NCBI GenBank assembly: GCA_021784995.1
Contig: JAJYHA010000329.1
Location: forward strand, 1 to 11,288
DNA from: Myxococcales bacterium
Lineage (GTDB): Bacteria; Myxococcota; Myxococcia; Myxococcales; Anaeromyxobacteraceae
DNA length: 11,288 nt
Direction of reading: 5' to 3'
Part shown: positions 1 through 10,226 of the stretch, piece after piece
How positions within the stretch are numbered: the first letter of the stretch is position 1
Layout: every line of letters starts with the position of its first letter
The notes under the pieces: model-generated
What the model was told of the DNA's origin: nothing
Databases searched by the model: none
The model's input: only the letters and a program-made list of their open reading frames with translations
Position numbers and translations under genes: made by a program

Positions 1-1049
1 CGATCTCGCTGCCGGCCATCTCCACGGTGGTGCCGCCGGAGACCTTCTGGGCCTGCACCACCTGCGGCTGGTGCGAGACCGCCTGCCCGGTCTTCATCGA
101 GAACATCCCCCGGCTGATCGACATGCGGCGCTACAAGGTGCTGGTCGACTCCGAGTTCCCCGACGAGGCGGCCCGCGTCTTCAAGGGCATCGAGACGCAG
201 GGGAATCCCTGGGGCATCGGCTCCAACCGGCGCACCGAGTGGTGCGAGGACCTGGCGGTGCCGCGCGCCGCCGACGGCGGCGAGTTCGAGTACCTCTTCT
301 TCGTCGGCTGCGCCGGCGCCTTCGACGACCGCCAGAAGAAGGTCTCGCGCGCCATCGTCCAGATCCTGCGCGAGGCGGGCGTCTCCTTCGCCATCCTGGG
401 CGACGAGGAGACCTGCAACGGCGAGGCGGCACGCCGCCTCGGCAACGAGTACCTCTACCAGATGCAGGCCTCCGCCAACGTCGAGCTGATGAAGGGCTAC
501 GGCGTGAAGAAGGTCCTGGTGCAGTGCCCGCACTGCCTCAACACCATCAAGAACGAGTTCCCGCAGTTCGGCGGTGACTTCGAGGTGGTGCACCACGCCG
601 AGCTCATCGCGCGCCTGGTGGCCGACGGGCGGCTCAAGCCGGGGCGCGCCGCGGCGGTGGAGGGCAAGGCGGTCACCTTCCACGACCCGTGCTACCTGGC
701 GCGCCACAACGGCGTGTACGAGGCGCCGCGGCAGGCGCTGGCGAGCGCGGGGGTTTCGATCACGGAGATGGCGCGCAACCGGCGCCAGGGCTTCTGCTGC
801 GGGGCGGGCGGCGGCCGCATGTGGCTGGAGGAGAAGCTCGGCACACGCGTGAACCAGGCCCGCGTGAACGAGGCGGCCGAGGCGCTGGGGGCCGCGGGCG
901 GCGTGGTCGCGGTGGGCTGCCCCTTCTGCCTCACCATGCTGAAGGACGGGGCCGCGGAGACGAACCGCGACGAGGTGCTGAAGGTGCTCGACGTGGCGGA
1001 GATCGTCGCCTCGGGGCTGCCCGCGCGCGAGCCGCCGGCCACCGCCTGA
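1..1049 (+). CDS. HdrD/GlpC-like (Fe-S)-binding oxidoreductase, 3' part (5' end outside window)
   Basis: The open frame enters from the left edge (first full codon at 3), so 348 C-terminal residues are visible; the GTG at 27 is probably internal. Counting from that GTG, C10, C13, C16 and C20 form a CxxCxxCxxxCP [4Fe-4S] ferredoxin motif, likely the second of a pair. Two cysteine-rich CCG-type domains follow. The first (C95, C130, C167, C170) has CNG where CCG is usual. The second is intact (HDPC at 219-222, FCCGAGGG around 256-263, CPFC at 298-301). The family passes electrons through Fe-S clusters and includes HdrD, GlpC and LldE. Similar proteins fused to a NarI-like cytochrome b domain act as ETF:menaquinone oxidoreductases in fatty-acid and aromatic degradation. 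Whether this protein has that membrane domain cannot be seen, so the specific role is inference. It ends 31 bases before the convergent cysteine-rich gene. Confidence 0.85.
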   Translation, partial: ISLPAISTVVPPETFWACTTCGWCETACPVFIENIPRLIDMRRYKVLVDSEFPDEAARVFKGIETQGNPWGIGSNRRTEWCEDLAVPRAADGGEFEYLFFVGCAGAFDDRQKKVSRAIVQILREAGVSFAILGDEETCNGEAARRLGNEYLYQMQASANVELMKGYGVKKVLVQCPHCLNTIKNEFPQFGGDFEVVHHAELIARLVADGRLKPGRAAAVEGKAVTFHDPCYLARHNGVYEAPRQALASAGVSITEMARNRRQGFCCGAGGGRMWLEEKLGTRVNQARVNEAAEALGAAGGVVAVGCPFCLTMLKDGAAETNRDEVLKVLDVAEIVASGLPAREPPATA

Positions 1050-1055
1050 GGTCAC

Positions 1056-1094
1056 CGCGCGGCGGCGCGGCCGGCCGGCGCTATCCGCCGCGCG
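1056..1094. terminator. Inverted repeat between convergent genes, possible bidirectional terminator
   Basis: A perfect 10-bp inverted repeat (CGCGCGGCGG at 1056-1065, its complement at 1085-1094) with a 19-base loop lies just after the Fe-S gene stop and overlaps the last codons of the facing gene. The loop holds a further GCCGGCCGGC palindrome. There is no T-tract on either side, so intrinsic termination is doubtful; GC-rich DNA makes such repeats fairly common by chance. Confidence 0.35.
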
Positions 1095-1878
1095 AGAGCG
1101 CGGCCGCGCACCGCTCGAGCCGGGCAAGCACCTGCTCCTCGAGCCGTTCGAGGTCGTTCCCCGAGCGCGGGTCGGCGCCCACGCAGGTGAGGATCGCGTC
1201 GTGAGGGGAGGCCTCCCCGCGCCCGAGCGCCGCGTAGTCGATGGCGCGGGGCACCGGCTCGCCGTCGGCGCCGGCGCGGAACGCGCCGAAGAGCCCGTCG
1301 GACCCGGGCGCGAGCTCCTCCTTCAGGGCGAAGAGCCGGCGGAGCGCCCGCGCGAAGGCCGGCTGGCGCAGGTCCCGCCGCTCCACCGCCCGGCCCGCCC
1401 GCGCCGCGACGCCGGCCAGCGCCGCCCGCACGAAGGGCACGTCGGTCACCACCAGCCCGTACAGGTAGGCGTCCCCGGCGCACGCCTCGGCCACGAGCGC
1501 CGCCTCCTCCTCGCCGAGCCAGCTGTGGGAGGGGCAGAAGAAGCCCTGGCAGGTCCGCGCGTCGTAGACGCCGCAGTCGCGCAGGTCTTCGCCTCCGGTC
1601 GCGAGCGGGTGGGCCAGGCATCCCACCCGCGCCGCGGCCGAGTCCAGGTAGCCGCGGAAGGGGCAGACCCGGACGGACGGGAAGAGGGGCGCCTCCTCGG
1701 CCTCATGCAGCCGCGCCGCGGCGGCGGCGAAGGCGTCGGCCGTCGCGGGTGTGGCGCGGAGCGTCGCCGTGCGCCGGAGGAGCGCCTCGTGCACGCCCGC
1801 CCGGGAGAGGTCGCGGCGGTTGTACAACCCGCAGCAGGCGCCGCAGCTCGCGGCCCCGCGCTGGCAGAGCGGCTCCAC
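1081..1878 (-). CDS. Cysteine-rich CxxCC protein, YkgJ-like, function unknown
   Basis: The product is 265 residues, with no signal peptide or membrane segment visible. Nine of its twelve cysteines fall in the first 115 residues: C5, C12, C15, C16 (a SCGACC motif), C72, C87, C102, C110 and C115 (CGVYDARTC then FFCPS). A CxxCC motif followed by spaced cysteines resembles YkgJ-type putative zinc- or iron-chelating domains, so metal or Fe-S binding is likely but not shown. The C-terminal half is Ala/Arg/Leu-rich and looks helical, with no motif I recognise. The GTG start at 1878 is the only usual start codon before the cysteine cluster after the end of the upstream metalloprotease gene. It has no clear ribosome binding site, which suggests translational coupling: that gene ends 40 bases upstream on the same strand, so the two are probably co-transcribed. 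No function is assigned. Confidence 0.75.
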   Translation of the reverse strand: MEPLCQRGAASCGACCGLYNRRDLSRAGVHEALLRRTATLRATPATADAFAAAAARLHEAEEAPLFPSVRVCPFRGYLDSAAARVGCLAHPLATGGEDLRDCGVYDARTCQGFFCPSHSWLGEEEAALVAEACAGDAYLYGLVVTDVPFVRAALAGVAARAGRAVERRDLRQPAFARALRRLFALKEELAPGSDGLFGAFRAGADGEPVPRAIDYAALGRGEASPHDAILTCVGADPRSGNDLERLEEQVLARLERCAAALSRGG

Positions 1879-1918
1879 GGCGCGGCTAGCGAGGGGCTCG
1901 TGCGTCGAGGGCCACGGT

Positions 1919-2452
1919 TCAGGCCACCCCGAGCGCCGCCCGGCAGGCCGTGCAGAGACCGGCGCCCTTGCGGTCGGAGTCGCTCGCCTTGTGCGAGAGG
2001 AACATGGCGCAGTGGACGTCCTGGCAGTGCGAGAGGCCGACCAGGTGCCCCAGCTCGTGAACGCCCTCCGCCTGCGCGCGGCGCCTCAGGCGCTCCGCGT
2101 CGGCGGGCTTTCCGTCCGGCCCTGCCTGGAGGCGGAAGAGCGAGAGGACGGCCGCCCGGGCGTCGCGGTCGGCTTCGCCGAAGACGAAGGGCGCGTCGGG
2201 CACGAAGAGGTCCACGTCGGTGACGCCCAGCACCGGCGCGTCGGCATGGTCGCCCCGCGCCGGCCCGAGCCGCCGCAGGATGGCCGTCGAGTGGTACTGG
2301 TTCCGGTCCTTGTTGAAGGCGTAGGCCGGGCGCTCCTGGGCCGGCGCGAGGACCGTCGAGGTCCCGTACGCCTCCCGTAGGGCGCTCGCCACGTCCACCA
2401 GGGTCTGTCGCGGGACCGGCCCGAGCGCCGCCAGGACGACCGTGGACGGCAT
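1919..2452 (-). CDS. amzA: Archaemetzincin-family zinc metalloprotease
   Basis: This 177-residue protein carries the full archaemetzincin signature near its C-terminus. HELGHLVGLSHC spans 132-143, giving the catalytic zinc ligands H132, H136 and H142 and general base E133. C148, M150 (the Met-turn), the conserved DRKG (160-163) and the CTAC pair C167/C170 follow; with C143 and C148 these cysteines form the family's second, structural zinc site. The length fits the compact archaeal and bacterial members, which are presumed cytoplasmic peptidases with poorly known substrates. The ATG at 2452 is chosen because the frame stays open upstream only through the tRNA gene, where the translation is meaningless; a GAGG lies about 14 bases upstream. 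An in-frame GTG 18 bases further up is a less likely alternative. It lies 53 bases after tRNA-Gln and 40 bases before the cysteine-rich gene. Confidence 0.9.
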   Translation of the reverse strand: MPSTVVLAALGPVPRQTLVDVASALREAYGTSTVLAPAQERPAYAFNKDRNQYHSTAILRRLGPARGDHADAPVLGVTDVDLFVPDAPFVFGEADRDARAAVLSLFRLQAGPDGKPADAERLRRRAQAEGVHELGHLVGLSHCQDVHCAMFLSHKASDSDRKGAGLCTACRAALGVA

Positions 2453-2505
2453 GGAGAGCGGCCTCACCTCGGCGCGCTGGTTCTGCGACCGTGCGCCCGG
2501 AGGTC

Positions 2506-2579
2506 TGGCTGAGGCGGAAGGATTCGAACCTTCATGAGCGGATCCAAAGTCCGCGGTCCTGCCGTTAGACGACGCCTCA
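2506..2579 (-). tRNA. tRNA-Gln, anticodon UUG
   Basis: A complete 74-base cloverleaf including an encoded CCA. The acceptor stem TGAGGCG/CGCCTCA pairs over all 7 bp. The anticodon stem GCGGA/TCCGC encloses the loop CTTTGGA, giving anticodon TTG (UUG, reading CAA and, by wobble, CAG). The T-stem GAAGG/CCTTC encloses TTCGAAT. The weak U1-A72 pair and G73 discriminator match the known identity elements of bacterial tRNA-Gln. It sits between fabH (87 bases upstream) and the archaemetzincin gene (53 bases downstream), all on one strand. I see no convincing promoter of its own and no attachment-site duplication of its 3' end nearby. Confidence 0.97.
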
Positions 2580-2666
2580 TCGTGGACCCGCGACACGCTG
2601 ACCACCCGATTCCGAGCGCGGCCGCCGCGCCCGCACCGGCCGATGGGGCCGTGACCTGACCAGTAT

Positions 2667-3662
2667 TCACCAGCGTAGCAGCGCGCTCGCCCATGTAAAG
2701 CCCGACCCGAACGCAGCCAGGGCCACCAGGTCGCCCCGGCGGACGCCGCGCTCGGCGATCGCCTCCGCCAGGCAGATCGGGATGGAGGCCGCCGTGGTGT
2801 TCCCGTAACGCTGGATGTTGTTGAACACCTGGTCGTCTCGCAGCTCCAGCGAGCGCTGCACCATCTCCGCGATGCGGAGGTTGGCCTGGTGCGGGACGAG
2901 CAGCTTCAGGTCCCCCGGGGTGAGGCTGTTCGCCCGCAGCGCCTCGCGCACCACCTCGGGCATCTTCGTGATGGCGTGCTTGAAGACCTTCTGGCCGTCC
3001 ATGTGCGGGAAGATCGCCCCGGAGTCGATCTGCTCGTGGGTGGCGCGCGGCGCGTGGATCGACCCCGGGGCGTCGGTCCACAGGTCCCGGGCGAAGCGCC
3101 CGTCGGCGTGCAGGTGGGTGGAGAGGATGCCGCGGCCGGGGTCGTCGGAGGCCTCGAGGAGGGCCGCGCCCGCGCCGTCGCCGAAGATGACCGCCACGTC
3201 GCGGCCGCGGGTCGAGACGTCGAGCCCGGTGGAGTGCACCTCGGCCCCCACCACCAGCACGCGCCGGTACTGCCCGACGCCGATCCAGGCGTTGGCGACG
3301 GAGAGGCCGTAGAGGAACCCCGAGCACTGGTTGCGGACGTCCAGCGCGGGCACGCCCGGGATGCCGAGCTTCGCGTTGAGGAAGCAGCCATCGCCGGGGA
3401 AGAAGTGGTCGGGCGAGAGAGAGGCGAAGACGATGGCCTCGATGTCGCCCGGCCTCCACCCGGCCGCCGCGAGGGCGCGCTCCGTGGCGCGCAGCGCCAG
3501 GTCCGAGGCGCCCACGCCCGGTTCGACCCAGCGCCGCTCCACGATCCCGGTCCGCTGGCGGATCCAGGCGTCGCTCGTGTCCATCACCCTCTCGAGGTCG
3601 AGGTTCGTGACGACGCGGTCCGGGACGTAGGTGCCCAGGGCGGCGATGGCGGCGCGCGGCAT
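2667..3662 (-). CDS. fabH: 3-oxoacyl-ACP synthase III (KAS III), FabH-type
   Basis: A 331-residue thiolase-fold condensing enzyme. KAS III enzymes join an acyl-CoA primer to malonyl-ACP to start fatty-acid synthesis in the cytoplasm. The catalytic triad is complete: C113 in NQCSGFLYG, H258 in VPHQANLRI and N288 in RYGNTTAAS. The conserved GDGAGA glycine motif is at 161-166. The active-site context is NQC rather than the AAC of E. coli FabH, and the protein is slightly longer, so a different primer or a secondary-metabolism or lipid role is possible. It is an orphan, with no fabD, fabG or acpP beside it. The ATG at 3662 has a good ribosome binding site (GGGAGG about 6 bases upstream). It starts 54 bases after the gyrB stop on the same strand, so read-through from gyrB is likely. 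Family confidence is high; substrate assignment is not. Confidence 0.92.
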   Translation of the reverse strand: MPRAAIAALGTYVPDRVVTNLDLERVMDTSDAWIRQRTGIVERRWVEPGVGASDLALRATERALAAAGWRPGDIEAIVFASLSPDHFFPGDGCFLNAKLGIPGVPALDVRNQCSGFLYGLSVANAWIGVGQYRRVLVVGAEVHSTGLDVSTRGRDVAVIFGDGAGAALLEASDDPGRGILSTHLHADGRFARDLWTDAPGSIHAPRATHEQIDSGAIFPHMDGQKVFKHAITKMPEVVREALRANSLTPGDLKLLVPHQANLRIAEMVQRSLELRDDQVFNNIQRYGNTTAASIPICLAEAIAERGVRRGDLVALAAFGSGFTWASALLRW

Positions 3663-3674
3663 GCGTTCCTCCCG

Positions 3675-3697
3675 GGCGCCGCGCGGGGGGCGGCGCC
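3675..3697 (-). other. GC-rich hairpin in the gyrB-fabH gap
   Basis: A perfect 8-bp inverted repeat (GGCGCCGC and GCGGCGCC, 7-base loop) lies between the gyrB stop and the fabH ribosome binding site, ending 3 bases before that site on the transcript. No T-tract follows. It could be a weak terminator, an RNA-processing or stability hairpin, or a modulator of fabH translation. Confidence 0.35.
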
Positions 3698-3716
3698 GTC
3701 CGGCTCGACGGCTCGG

Positions 3717-6215
<2,499 letters not shown>

Positions 6216-6228
6216 TTACGGTGCGTCT

Positions 6229-6257
6229 CTTATAACAAAGCCCGCCTCTCCGGGCAA
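6229..6257 (-). promoter_or_regulatory. Candidate sigma-70 promoter for gyrB
   Basis: On the minus strand a -35 element TTGCCC (6257-6252) is followed after exactly 17 bases by TATAAG (6234-6229), a 5/6 match to the -10 consensus. Predicted transcription starts near 6222. The leader is unusually A-rich for this genome (AAAAGCTGAAGAAAAAACGAGG region, 6207-6186), which would favour translation initiation just downstream. This is the most AT-rich stretch in the window and the best promoter in it. Confidence 0.6.
6240..6255 (-). terminator. Short hairpin after recF, overlapping the gyrB promoter
   Basis: GCCCG-GAGAGG-CGGGC forms a 5-bp stem with a 6-base loop followed by TTTGTT on the minus strand, 50 bases past the recF stop. 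It resembles a weak intrinsic terminator and shares its bases with the gyrB -35 element and spacer. The stem is short, so termination may be partial. Confidence 0.3.
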
Positions 6258-6304
6258 CGTGGAAGTGCCGCCGCGAGTGACCGACAAACACCCGCGATCA
6301 CGCA

Positions 6305-7411
6305 TCAATCCGCGCGTTCCAGGGCACCGCCACGCACGAGGTAGAAGACCGAGTCGGGCGCCGCCGCGGGCTCGAGGAGGCGGCGGTCGGTGGTGGTGAG
6401 GAAGGCCTGTCCCGCGAGCTGCCGCAGGTAGTGGAGCAGGTAGCGGTTCTTCTCCGGGTCGAGCTCCGAGGAGACGTCGTCGAGGAGCAGGAGCGGTGGC
6501 CGGCCCAGCACGACGCGCAGGTTCTCGATCTCCGCGATCTTGAGCGCCAGCACCAGCGCTCGCTGCTGCCCCTGGCTCGCGAAGGCGCGGGCGTCGCGAC
6601 CGTCGAGGGCGAGCGACAGGTCGTCGACGTGGGGTCCGATCGAGGTGTACCCCCGCTCCTGGTCGCGCGCGGTGCGCGCCTCGAGCGCGGCGGAGAAGCG
6701 CTCCGCCACCTCGCCGCCGTCCCCCTCCACGAGCAGGCCGGCCGCCGCTCGATAGCGCGCGGTCACGGTGGGCGCGCCGGGTCCGGAGATGGCGGCGTGA
6801 GCCGCGGCGATCCGCGGCGCCAGCTCCGCCAGCAGGTCGGTGCGTCGCCGCCAGAGCCTCACGGCGGCCTGGACGAGCGGCCCGCGGAAGCTCTGCTCCA
6901 CCGGGCCCGACGCGCCCCGCAGGGCCGCGTTGCGGGCCCGGAGCGCGCGCAGGTAGTCGCGCACCTCGGCCAGCACCGCCGGCCAGCGGTTGAACGCGGC
7001 GCGGTCGAGGAGGCGGCGCCGCAGCTCGGGACCGCCCTTCACGAGCAGCAGGTCGTCCGGTGAGAAGCAGACCGCGGCCAGCCCCTCGAAGTAGTCGTCG
7101 AGCCGCTCCTGCGGCTTCCCGTCCAGGAAGGCGCTGCGCCCGCCCGGCGTCACCTCCACCGCCACGCGCCGCCTGCCGCCCGGACCCTCGACCTCGCCCG
7201 CGACCGCGGCGCGGCCGGCGCCGATGCGGACCAGCTCCGCCAGGCGGCCCGCCCGGAGCGGCTTCAGGGTGCAGAGCAGGTAGACCGCCTCGAGGAAGTT
7301 GGTCTTCCCCTGGCCGTTCTCACCCACCAGCACGGTGGCGCGCGGCGAGGGCGTGACCTCCGCGTACGCGACGTTCCGGAAGTCCTCGAGCGCGACGGAG
7401 CGGAGGCGCAG
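6305..7411 (-). CDS. recF: DNA repair protein RecF, probable CTG start
   Basis: RecF is an SMC-like ATPase that binds gapped DNA with RecO and RecR and helps load RecA. With the start at CTG 7411 the protein has 368 residues, a normal RecF length. The N-terminus then reads LRLRSVALEDFRN, the conserved first strand and DFRN motif of the family. Walker A is GENGQGKT (30-37), the signature SQGQQR is at 279-284, and Walker B plus D-loop LLLLDDVSSELD is at 307-318. No ATG, GTG or TTG occurs in frame between the upstream stop (inside the end of dnaN) and GTG 7333; starting there would delete 26 residues, including the first strand and DFRN. The CTG follows a GAGGGG site at a spacing of about 6 bases that overlaps the dnaN stop, so translation is probably coupled to dnaN (10-base gap). 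Confidence 0.93.
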   Translation of the reverse strand: MRLRSVALEDFRNVAYAEVTPSPRATVLVGENGQGKTNFLEAVYLLCTLKPLRAGRLAELVRIGAGRAAVAGEVEGPGGRRRVAVEVTPGGRSAFLDGKPQERLDDYFEGLAAVCFSPDDLLLVKGGPELRRRLLDRAAFNRWPAVLAEVRDYLRALRARNAALRGASGPVEQSFRGPLVQAAVRLWRRRTDLLAELAPRIAAAHAAISGPGAPTVTARYRAAAGLLVEGDGGEVAERFSAALEARTARDQERGYTSIGPHVDDLSLALDGRDARAFASQGQQRALVLALKIAEIENLRVVLGRPPLLLLDDVSSELDPEKNRYLLHYLRQLAGQAFLTTTDRRLLEPAAAPDSVFYLVRGGALERAD

Positions 7412-7421
7412 CGGGGCCCCC

Positions 7422-8552
7422 TCAGATGCGCATCGGCATCACGACGGCGGTGAAGCGGGTGGCGCTCTCGCCGCCAGGCCGGAGGACGCCCGGCGACAGG
7501 TCGTCGGCCAGGTCGACCGTGACGTCCCGGGCGGCGGCCGCCTCGAGGGAGGCGAGCGCCCCGAGCACGTCCATCAGATAGCGGGCGTTGAAGCCGATGG
7601 CGAGCGGGTCGCCCTGGTACTCCACCGGGAGCTCCTCCCGCGCCTCCCCGAGATCGGGGTTCTGCGACAGGACGCGCAGGAGGCCGGGGGAGAGCTCCAG
7701 CTTCACGGCGTGCGCCTTGTCGGAGGAGAGGAGCGAGACACGGCGCAGCGCGTCGAAGAGCCGGTCGCGGCCGACGCTGAAGCTCTTCTCGCCCGCCTTG
7801 GGGATGACCTGCCGGTAGTCGGGGAAGACCCCCTCGATGAGCCGCATGACGAGCTTCACGTGCGGGCGCTGCAGGACGGCGCTGTTCTCGACGAAGCCGA
7901 GCCGCGTCTCCCCCTCCGCGGGCTCGAGGAGGAGCTTCTTCATCTCCGCCAGGCCCTTGCGCGGCAGGATGATGCCCTTCTTCACGCGGAAGTCGCCCGG
8001 CATCTCCCGCTCCGCCAGCGACAGGCGGTGGCCGTCGGTGGCGACGGTGCGCAGCGCGCCCTCGGACGGCTCGAAGAAGACGCCGTTCAGGTTGTAACGC
8101 GTCTCGTCGGAGGAGGCTGCGAAGGCGGTCAGCTCGATCATCTCGAGCAGCGGCTGCGGCTCCACGTCGACGAAGGGCACCTTGTCGAACCGAGGCAGCG
8201 CCGGGAAGTCCTCGGCGGGCAGGCCCACCAGCTTGAACTCGGCGGCCCCGCTCCGCACCTCCAGGTAGTTGTTGGCTGCCCGCTTCAGCAGCGCGTCCTT
8301 CTCCGGGAGCGAGCGCACGATGTCGAAGAGTTGCCGGGCCGGGACCGCCACCCTGCCCTCCTTCGTGACCTCGCACGTGTGATCGGAGGACACGGAGACG
8401 TCGAGGTCGGTGGCCGAGACGTGGAGGGTGTCTCCCTTCGCGGCCTCGAGCAGGACGTGCGAGAGGATGGGCATCGTGCTCTTCTTCTCCACGATCCCCT
8501 GGGAGCGGGCCAGCGCGCGGGAGAGTTCCTGGACGCCGATCTTCAGTTCCAT
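7422..8552 (-). CDS. dnaN: DNA polymerase III beta subunit (sliding clamp)
   Basis: A 376-residue clamp protein, the usual length for the three-domain bacterial beta subunit that forms a ring dimer around DNA and tethers Pol III and many other partners. The N-terminus (MELKIGVQELSRAL) and the following KKSTMPILSHVLLEA, conserved across DnaN proteins, mark the first domain; VGLPAEDFPALP lies around 113-124. The C-terminus ends VVMPMRI, matching the family's VMPMR(L/I) tail, which contributes to the partner-binding cleft. The ATG at 8552 begins the conserved N-terminus, with AGAGG about 12 bases upstream inside a small hairpin. It is separated from dnaA by 237 bases that include a plausible promoter and is followed after 10 bases by recF. 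Confidence 0.97.
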   Translation of the reverse strand: MELKIGVQELSRALARSQGIVEKKSTMPILSHVLLEAAKGDTLHVSATDLDVSVSSDHTCEVTKEGRVAVPARQLFDIVRSLPEKDALLKRAANNYLEVRSGAAEFKLVGLPAEDFPALPRFDKVPFVDVEPQPLLEMIELTAFAASSDETRYNLNGVFFEPSEGALRTVATDGHRLSLAEREMPGDFRVKKGIILPRKGLAEMKKLLLEPAEGETRLGFVENSAVLQRPHVKLVMRLIEGVFPDYRQVIPKAGEKSFSVGRDRLFDALRRVSLLSSDKAHAVKLELSPGLLRVLSQNPDLGEAREELPVEYQGDPLAIGFNARYLMDVLGALASLEAAAARDVTVDLADDLSPGVLRPGGESATRFTAVVMPMRI

Positions 8553-8554
8553 GA

Positions 8555-8571
8555 GAAGAGATCCTCTCTTC
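8555..8571 (-). promoter_or_regulatory. Hairpin over the dnaN ribosome binding site
   Basis: GAAGAGA and TCTCTTC pair over 7 bp around a 3-base loop (GGA on the transcript), directly upstream of the dnaN ATG at 8552. The only purine-rich ribosome binding candidate (AGAGGA) is split between stem and loop, so folding would limit initiation. Its effect on expression is inferred only. Confidence 0.35.
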
Positions 8572-8607
8572 CTTCCTGGTTCGTCGTAGACGTAGGCGCG
8601 GCGAAGA

Positions 8608-8616
8608 TGTGGAAAG
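8608..8616 (-). other. Candidate DnaA box in the dnaA-dnaN gap
   Basis: The minus strand reads CTTTCCACA, one mismatch from the DnaA box TT(A/T)TCCACA. Weaker 6/9 matches ending in TCCAC or TCCACA lie at about 8755-8763 and 8767-8775. Together they hint at DnaA binding or an origin element here, but there is no obvious AT-rich unwinding region. Confidence 0.4.
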
Positions 8617-8647
8617 CAGCCCCACGGCGGCGGAACGACGGCGGAAA

Positions 8648-8684
8648 GCGATCGGGATCGCCCATGGGATTCCGGTCGGGACCG
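8648..8684. repeat. Three tandem palindromes in the dnaN leader
   Basis: Three perfect or near-perfect dyads follow each other: GCGATC-GG-GATCGC (8648-8661), CCCATGGG (8661-8668) and CGGTC-GG-GACCG (8673-8684). The third sits about where transcription from the candidate dnaN promoter would begin. They could be operators or RNA hairpins in the dnaN leader. Confidence 0.45.
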
Positions 8685-8686
8685 AC

Positions 8687-8716
8687 TGTGTAGCGTGCGC
8701 CGTTTTGGAGTGTCAA
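8687..8716 (-). promoter_or_regulatory. Candidate dnaN promoter
   Basis: A perfect -35 TTGACA (8716-8711) is followed after 18 bases by TACACA (8692-8687), a weak -10 that keeps the important TA. Transcription would start near 8680, leaving a leader of about 128 bases before dnaN that contains the palindromes, the candidate DnaA box and the ribosome-site hairpin. dnaN may also be read through from dnaA, since no clear terminator separates them. Confidence 0.4.
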
Positions 8717-8789
8717 CAGCGGCTCAGCAGCCGATCCGCAGCCCATCCGGCGCGCTGTCCACCCGGCGCTCCACATCGCGCGGCGGGCC

Positions 8790-10184
<1,395 letters not shown>

Positions 10185-10226
10185 GCGAGGCCCCCATGCC
10201 CCGATGGACGACGCCGCCCCGTCCGC

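Noticed and set aside
2490..2600. Integration site of a mobile element at tRNA-Gln
   Set aside because: I found no duplicated tRNA 3' end, integrase or atypical genes nearby. The neighbours are gyrB-linked or ordinary GC-rich genes.
2453..2605. N-terminal extension of the archaemetzincin frame
   Set aside because: The extra residues are a translation of the tRNA-Gln gene and its flank (NGRTADFGSAHEGSNPS is a typical read-through of a tRNA). The family begins at about the ATG at 2452.
7333..7335. GTG 7333 as the recF start
   Set aside because: It would remove the conserved first strand and DFRN motif, leaving the protein to start just before Walker A.
7264..8625. Long frames on both strands over dnaN
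   Set aside because: No recognisable motif and biased composition, while dnaN is unmistakable in its own frame.
8543..8776. Possible 77-residue protein in the dnaA-dnaN gap
   Set aside because: No ribosome binding site, overlaps the dnaN start, no motif, and runs across the palindromes and promoter. Most likely chance.
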